The position numbers and the translations under genes were made by a program. A stretch of 64,000 nucleotides of DNA from Bradyrhizobium sp. 200 (lineage in GTDB: Bacteria > Pseudomonadota > Alphaproteobacteria > Rhizobiales > Xanthobacteraceae). Shown one piece after another: positions 60,260-64,000 of this stretch. The stretch's first letter is position 1. Every line of letters starts with the position of its first letter. The stretch spans positions 2,896,001 through 2,960,000 of the forward strand of contig NZ_CP064689.1 in NCBI RefSeq assembly GCF_023100945.1, in the 5' to 3' direction. A model generated the notes under the pieces. The model ran no database searches. It saw nothing but the letters and a program-made list of their open reading frames with translations, and was not told where the DNA came from.

Positions 60260-62377
60260 TCAGTCCAGCAGATCGGCGATCATGCCGGCTGCACGTCTTG
60301 CCCCATCGACCTCGACTGGTTTCGGTTTGCCCGATCTCGATAAGGCCAGCATCATCGCGTCGGCAATCATGTCCGGCGTGGAGGCGGCGAAATCCATTTG
60401 AATGCCTGCGCCATAGCGGCGAAGGCGGTGGGCGACATGAAAATTCTGTTCAAAATGGTTGTGCAGCGGGAAATAGATGAAGCTCGTTCCAGCGGCGGCA
60501 AGCTCCATGCATGTCGTGAGGCCGCCCTGGACCAGGGCAATATCACAGGCGGCGAGGTGCTGATCGAGATTGGGGACGAAGGTCCGCACTTCGACGCCCT
60601 CCGGCGCGGCAAGGGAAGCTCCATCGATGCGCGGGCCCGCGACCACGATCATGCGCAGCTCCGGAAGCTTTGCCTTCACGATGGGATAGGCCTGGAGGAT
60701 ACGCCGTATGAGGTGCGCACCAATGCCCGAGCCGCCGACAGTGACGATGCAAATCCGTTCGTCGTCGCGGTAACCCAGCCTTTGGCGTAGAGATTCTCGG
60801 CTACCGAAGGTGTGGGGATGCTCGCCGATGATGTAGCCGGCGAAATCGAAGTGCCTCGGCACCCATTCGCGCATCAGAGGCAAATCCGGGCCAAACGACA
60901 ACGGCACGATGTCTTCAGGAGTGCCGACGAAAATCGAGCGATCGCGCACCGCCGGATGCCGTTCGATGTGCTCGATCATCTCTGCATTATAGTCCGTCGT
61001 CAGAAGCGCCTCATGCTCGCCGCCGGTTGGCATCGGGACGTAACCGACGAAGTCCGTCAGCCAGGCAAGCTTCGCCTTCTTCAGTTCGGGGTGCTCGTGC
61101 CAGTAATGGTCGATGTCCCAGGCCTCGTCCGCGATCACGAGGTCGTAGGCGCCTTGCTCGACGGCGTCCTGGAAGATCATGAAATTCTTGATCAGCACTT
61201 CATCCATGCGGCGGATCGCCTGAAAGCAGTGCAGTTCATGCTCGCCGCTTTCGAGCTCGATATGTTGTGTCTCACTGGCAAGCCGCGCGCTTAGCGGATG
61301 AACGTGCTCGTTGCTGGCCTCTAACAGACGCGTGACCGGATCCTGCGCCAGCCAGTCCACGCTGAGATCGGGGTGGAGTTTTCGAAGCTCGCGCGCGATA
61401 GCGATGTCGCGGCGGCCATGGCCGAGGCCGATTGGAGACGAAAGGTAGAGCGCACGTTTCCCGGCCCTGTTGCGTCGGACAGTCCCGCGCGATGACGCCG
61501 TGATGCCCAACCGTCGGTCGATAAAGTCGTTGATCAGGGTGTTTGCCTTGGCAGGATACCGCCCAAGGGGGTTATGACCGCCGCCTTCGATCGTTAAGAA
61601 CTCCGAACCGCTCACTGCCGCGTGCGCAGCCTTCGCGCGCTCGCAAAGCTGGATCTGGTCGTTGTCGCCGTGGATAAACAGCAGCGGACAGCGAATCCTG
61701 CGGTACATCTCCTCGCTGACGTCGAAGCCGGGAGGAATGTCGCGCGCTTCCACCGTCTTGACCAGCGTCGGCCCGCTGGTCTCGGCGGCCCAGCCGATTC
61801 CGTCTTCGATCTGCTTGGTTGAATGCCGCTCGCTGCAGATGTTGCGAATGAAGAACTCGGCGAAGTCAGGATAGTTCTTCAGCCAGTAATCGCGGTTGTA
61901 CTTGTCCCAGCCTTCGTAACTTTCGCGCTCGGCCGAAAAGTGCGAGGCGGCCAACCTTGCGTAGGGTGGAGGTCCGATCGTCGAGACCGTACCGACAAGA
62001 ATAGCTGCCCGGACGCGCTCGGGATGATACGCCGCGAGAACGGAGGCGAGCAGGCCGCCGAACGAGAGTCCGACCAGGATCGCCTCACCGGCGTCGAGCG
62101 CATCCATGACGGCGAGTGCGTCGGCCAGGTAATTGTCCAGTGTGTAGGCGGCGACATCCCCCGGCCGGTCGGATTTGCCATTGCCTCGGCCGTCATAGGT
62201 AATGCAGCGGAAGCGCTCGCTGAAGTAGGGTAGTTGCGCCTTGTAGATTCGCGAGTGAACGATGCTCCAGGGCGGAATGAACAGAATGGTATCAGGCGCG
62301 TCGCCGTAGACTTCGTAGGCGAGGTTCACGCCGTCGCGGGTAACGAAACCCGCGCTGTCCGGCAATTTTGCGCGCAT
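60260..62377 (-). CDS. Alpha/beta hydrolase fused to a GT-B (UGT/MurG-like) glycosyltransferase
   Basis: The 705-residue protein has two unrelated modules. Residues ~1-290 are an alpha/beta hydrolase: FIPPWSIVHSRIYKAQ, YDGRGNGKSDRPGD, nucleophile LVGLSFGGLLAS, acid in FIHGDNDQIQLC and His in EGGGHNPLGRYP. Residues ~305-705 are a GT-B fold: YLSSPIGLGHGRRDIAIARE (N-lobe Gly-rich loop), WLTDFVGYVP in the middle, and LVQGGLTTCMELAAAGTSFI with PLHNHFEQNFHVAHRLRRYG (nucleotide-sugar site of the UGT type). ATG at 62377 has AAAGGTGAAGCC upstream. It follows a TetR gene by 4 nt, so it is co-transcribed. It may remove an acyl or ester group from, and glycosylate, one small molecule; this is inference. 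Confidence 0.85.
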   Translation of the reverse strand: MRAKLPDSAGFVTRDGVNLAYEVYGDAPDTILFIPPWSIVHSRIYKAQLPYFSERFRCITYDGRGNGKSDRPGDVAAYTLDNYLADALAVMDALDAGEAILVGLSFGGLLASVLAAYHPERVRAAILVGTVSTIGPPPYARLAASHFSAERESYEGWDKYNRDYWLKNYPDFAEFFIRNICSERHSTKQIEDGIGWAAETSGPTLVKTVEARDIPPGFDVSEEMYRRIRCPLLFIHGDNDQIQLCERAKAAHAAVSGSEFLTIEGGGHNPLGRYPAKANTLINDFIDRRLGITASSRGTVRRNRAGKRALYLSSPIGLGHGRRDIAIARELRKLHPDLSVDWLAQDPVTRLLEASNEHVHPLSARLASETQHIELESGEHELHCFQAIRRMDEVLIKNFMIFQDAVEQGAYDLVIADEAWDIDHYWHEHPELKKAKLAWLTDFVGYVPMPTGGEHEALLTTDYNAEMIEHIERHPAVRDRSIFVGTPEDIVPLSFGPDLPLMREWVPRHFDFAGYIIGEHPHTFGSRESLRQRLGYRDDERICIVTVGGSGIGAHLIRRILQAYPIVKAKLPELRMIVVAGPRIDGASLAAPEGVEVRTFVPNLDQHLAACDIALVQGGLTTCMELAAAGTSFIYFPLHNHFEQNFHVAHRLRRYGAGIQMDFAASTPDMIADAMMLALSRSGKPKPVEVDGARRAAGMIADLLD

Positions 62378-62381
62378 GGCT

Positions 62382-62999
62382 TCACCTTTTGTCTGATGAG
62401 GTTCCTTCTGCAATCCGGATCAGGTCACCGACGCGGCGAAGCGATGCCCGTATCGGCGAGCCCTTCTTCTCCAGGCCGAGCAGGAACAGGCTTTCGCCCC
62501 CGATGAAGCTGCAGGCCGCGATCGCGCCGACTTCTTCCGCCGAGAAGGGGCCGAGGGGGCCGATCTTCTGTTCAGCCGCCCGTACCAGGCCCACGATCAG
62601 ATCGACCCATCCCATAATGCCGGCGCGGATCACCTTGGCGACTTCCGGGTCATGCCAGCTTACGGCGATCAGCTCCTGCAGCACCCGGACGTAGCCCGAG
62701 GCAATATCCTCATCGAGATAGTCGCAGGCGCGGTCCCACTGCTCGGACAGTTTCAGGGATGGATCTCCGAACAATCTGTTCTGCCGGTCCAGGAGCTGGG
62801 CATTGAGATATTCGAACAGCTCGAGGACCAGATTCTGCTTGGAGCCGAAGTGATAATGAATCTGGCTCAAGGGCACCGCTGCCTCTGCAGCGACTTCACG
62901 GGTCGACAGTCCGGCATAGCCGGCGCGCCGCAACACCTTCTTGGCGGCTTCGAGCAAGCTGGTGCTGGTCTCAATCTTCTTCACTGCCGCGCGCGCCAT
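62382..62999 (-). CDS. TetR/AcrR family transcriptional regulator
   Basis: The 205-residue protein has an N-terminal HTH, AGYAGLSTREVAAEAAVPLS followed by QIHYHFGSKQNLVLELFEY, the usual TetR signature. A helical ligand-binding domain completes the protein. I chose ATG at 62999, which starts MARAAVKKIETSTSLL; a longer frame to 63146 has poorly conserved sequence. It probably represses its own operon, including the hydrolase::glycosyltransferase fusion 4 nt downstream. The inducer may be a substrate of that enzyme. Confidence 0.92.
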   Translation of the reverse strand: MARAAVKKIETSTSLLEAAKKVLRRAGYAGLSTREVAAEAAVPLSQIHYHFGSKQNLVLELFEYLNAQLLDRQNRLFGDPSLKLSEQWDRACDYLDEDIASGYVRVLQELIAVSWHDPEVAKVIRAGIMGWVDLIVGLVRAAEQKIGPLGPFSAEEVGAIAACSFIGGESLFLLGLEKKGSPIRASLRRVGDLIRIAEGTSSDKR

Positions 63000-63142
63000 G
63001 GTGCCTCGTGATGTGATGGACGTACGCCAAGACGCTACATGAAATCCGCTCGAAATGGCCAGAGCTCGCCGTTTCACCCTCCACCCGTCGGAAGACCGAT
63101 GCCCGGCACCAGGCCGGGCACCGTGGAAACAACCAGTGCATG

Positions 63143-63928
63143 TCACCCTAGCTTCGCCTTATGTCGTGGCAGCGGGATCAGCATCGACACCTGTTGCCGG
63201 TAGTGTCGGTACTGGTCGCCGAACAGCGCTATCAGGTCGCGCTCCTCCAGCCATATGCCGATCAGAATGTAGCCGGTGGTGGCGATGGCGAACACCAGAT
63301 GGCCGACCGTCATCGTCGGCGTCGCCCAGAACGCCAGCAGGAAGCCGAGGTAGATCGGATGCCGAACGACCTTGTAAAACATTGGCGTTTTGAACTCTGC
63401 CGGAGGCAACTCGCGCCCGAGAAGGCGCGCCAGCACCTGGCGCAAGCCGAACAGCTCGAAATGGTTGATCATGAAGGTGCTGGCGAGCACCACCGTCCAG
63501 CCGATCCAGGAAATCGTCTCCAGCAAAATTGCCGCAACCGGATCGGTCGCCGACCAGACGATGTCTGTCATCGGCCGCCACTGCCAGTAGAGCGAGAGCA
63601 ATGCGAGGCTCGCAAACAGCACGAACGTCGTGCGCTCGACCGATCGCGGCACGAGGCGTGTCCACCAGCGCTTGAACGCGGGGCGTGCCATCACGCTGTG
63701 CTGGACTGCGAACAGGCCGAGCAGCAGGACGTTGATGATCAGGGATGGAATGAGCGGCCCGGGCTGGCCGCTGTCGATGGTTTTGGGCACCGGCAGGTTG
63801 CCCACGAAGGCAATCGCATAGAGGAAGGTGGCCAGAAACAGCAGGTAAGTAACGGTGCCATAAAGCATCGCAACCAGACCGCCGGCAGTGGTCTTGGCAG
63901 AGGAAGGATAGATGGTTTGATCACTCAT
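63143..63928 (-). CDS. mddA: Methanethiol S-methyltransferase (MddA-like, isoprenylcysteine methyltransferase fold)
   Basis: The 261-residue inner-membrane protein has about five helices and the family's C-terminal motif FKTPMFYKVVRHPIYLGFLL, preceded by NHFELFGLRQVLARLLGREL and followed by LEERDLIALFGDQYRHYRQQ. MddA methylates methanethiol to dimethyl sulfide with S-adenosylmethionine, and it is known in Bradyrhizobium diazoefficiens. GAAAGGATCGACTC lies just before the ATG. The gene stands alone, upstream of the TetR operon on the same strand with a 143-base gap. NnrU-like relatives share the fold, so the symbol is by pattern. Confidence 0.85.
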   Translation of the reverse strand: MSDQTIYPSSAKTTAGGLVAMLYGTVTYLLFLATFLYAIAFVGNLPVPKTIDSGQPGPLIPSLIINVLLLGLFAVQHSVMARPAFKRWWTRLVPRSVERTTFVLFASLALLSLYWQWRPMTDIVWSATDPVAAILLETISWIGWTVVLASTFMINHFELFGLRQVLARLLGRELPPAEFKTPMFYKVVRHPIYLGFLLAFWATPTMTVGHLVFAIATTGYILIGIWLEERDLIALFGDQYRHYRQQVSMLIPLPRHKAKLG

Positions 63929-64000
63929 GAGTCGATCCTTTCTGGAAAGTTGAAGGGATGCCCTTTCAAATGTTCGTCGTCGGGAGCCCGTCGCCCGGCA

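Overview
The window is high-GC, strongly GC3-biased chromosomal DNA from an alphaproteobacterium, most likely Bradyrhizobium or a close relative. The evidence is the gene content (an MddA-type methanethiol methyltransferase, a DUF3126 protein, a PAS_5 protein, a bacterial transglutaminase-like cysteine peptidase, many short exported proteins) and the palindromic intergenic repeats that I recognise from Bradyrhizobiaceae genomes. No phage, insertion sequence, transposase, CRISPR array or rRNA was seen. One tRNA gene, Leu(TAA), is present.

Layout. 1-10.4 kb is a coherent peptide or N-acyl-amino-acid scavenging island: amidase (cut by the left edge), M20 amidohydrolase, M81 MlrC-like metallopeptidase and a glutamate-carboxypeptidase-like M20 enzyme on the minus strand, and a complete Dpp/Opp-type ABC importer (binding protein, two permeases, fused double ATPase) on the plus strand. 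10.4-15.3 kb holds a small proline-rich ORF, a frameshifted alpha/beta hydrolase, an acyltransferase, a TMEM175-like channel, a vanadium-dependent haloperoxidase and tRNA-Leu. 15.4-24.4 kb holds a lipoprotein, an FAD monooxygenase followed by a zinc-finger protein, an alpha/beta hydrolase whose 3' end overlaps a polytopic membrane gene, cysE, DUF3126 and a gamma carbonic anhydrase. 24.6-33.4 kb has a HAMP-PAS-PAS sensor without an output domain, a two-gene small-protein operon (short hypothetical plus RMF/CrpP-like), glycine-rich exported proteins preceded by a diverged direct repeat, hydrolases, a transglutaminase-like peptidase and a tandem-PilZ protein.

33.8-43.7 kb carries a PaaG-like hydratase with poxB, an accessory membrane gene, a polar amino-acid ABC importer (four genes, minus strand), a PAS_5 protein, a probable terminator or sRNA region, a rhomboid protease, a CBS protein and a patatin. 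44-58 kb has an exported carrier-like protein, a GGDEF-EAL protein, a nitroreductase, a HigA-like fragment, thrS, two ClpP/crotonase-fold exported proteins, an APC permease translationally coupled to an exported protein, and yidD. 58.4-64 kb has an IscU-like scaffold, folE, hisI, an unusual alpha/beta-hydrolase::GT-B glycosyltransferase fusion under a TetR gene, and mddA.

The most distinctive items are the hydrolase::glycosyltransferase fusion with its TetR gene, the MlrC/M20/amidase/ABC island, the RMF/CrpP-like small operon, the two exported ClpP-like paralogues, and several strong intrinsic terminators that imply unannotated small transcripts. All calls rest on reading motifs, start contexts and neighbourhoods. 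No database search was run, so family names are recognitions and substrates are inferences.
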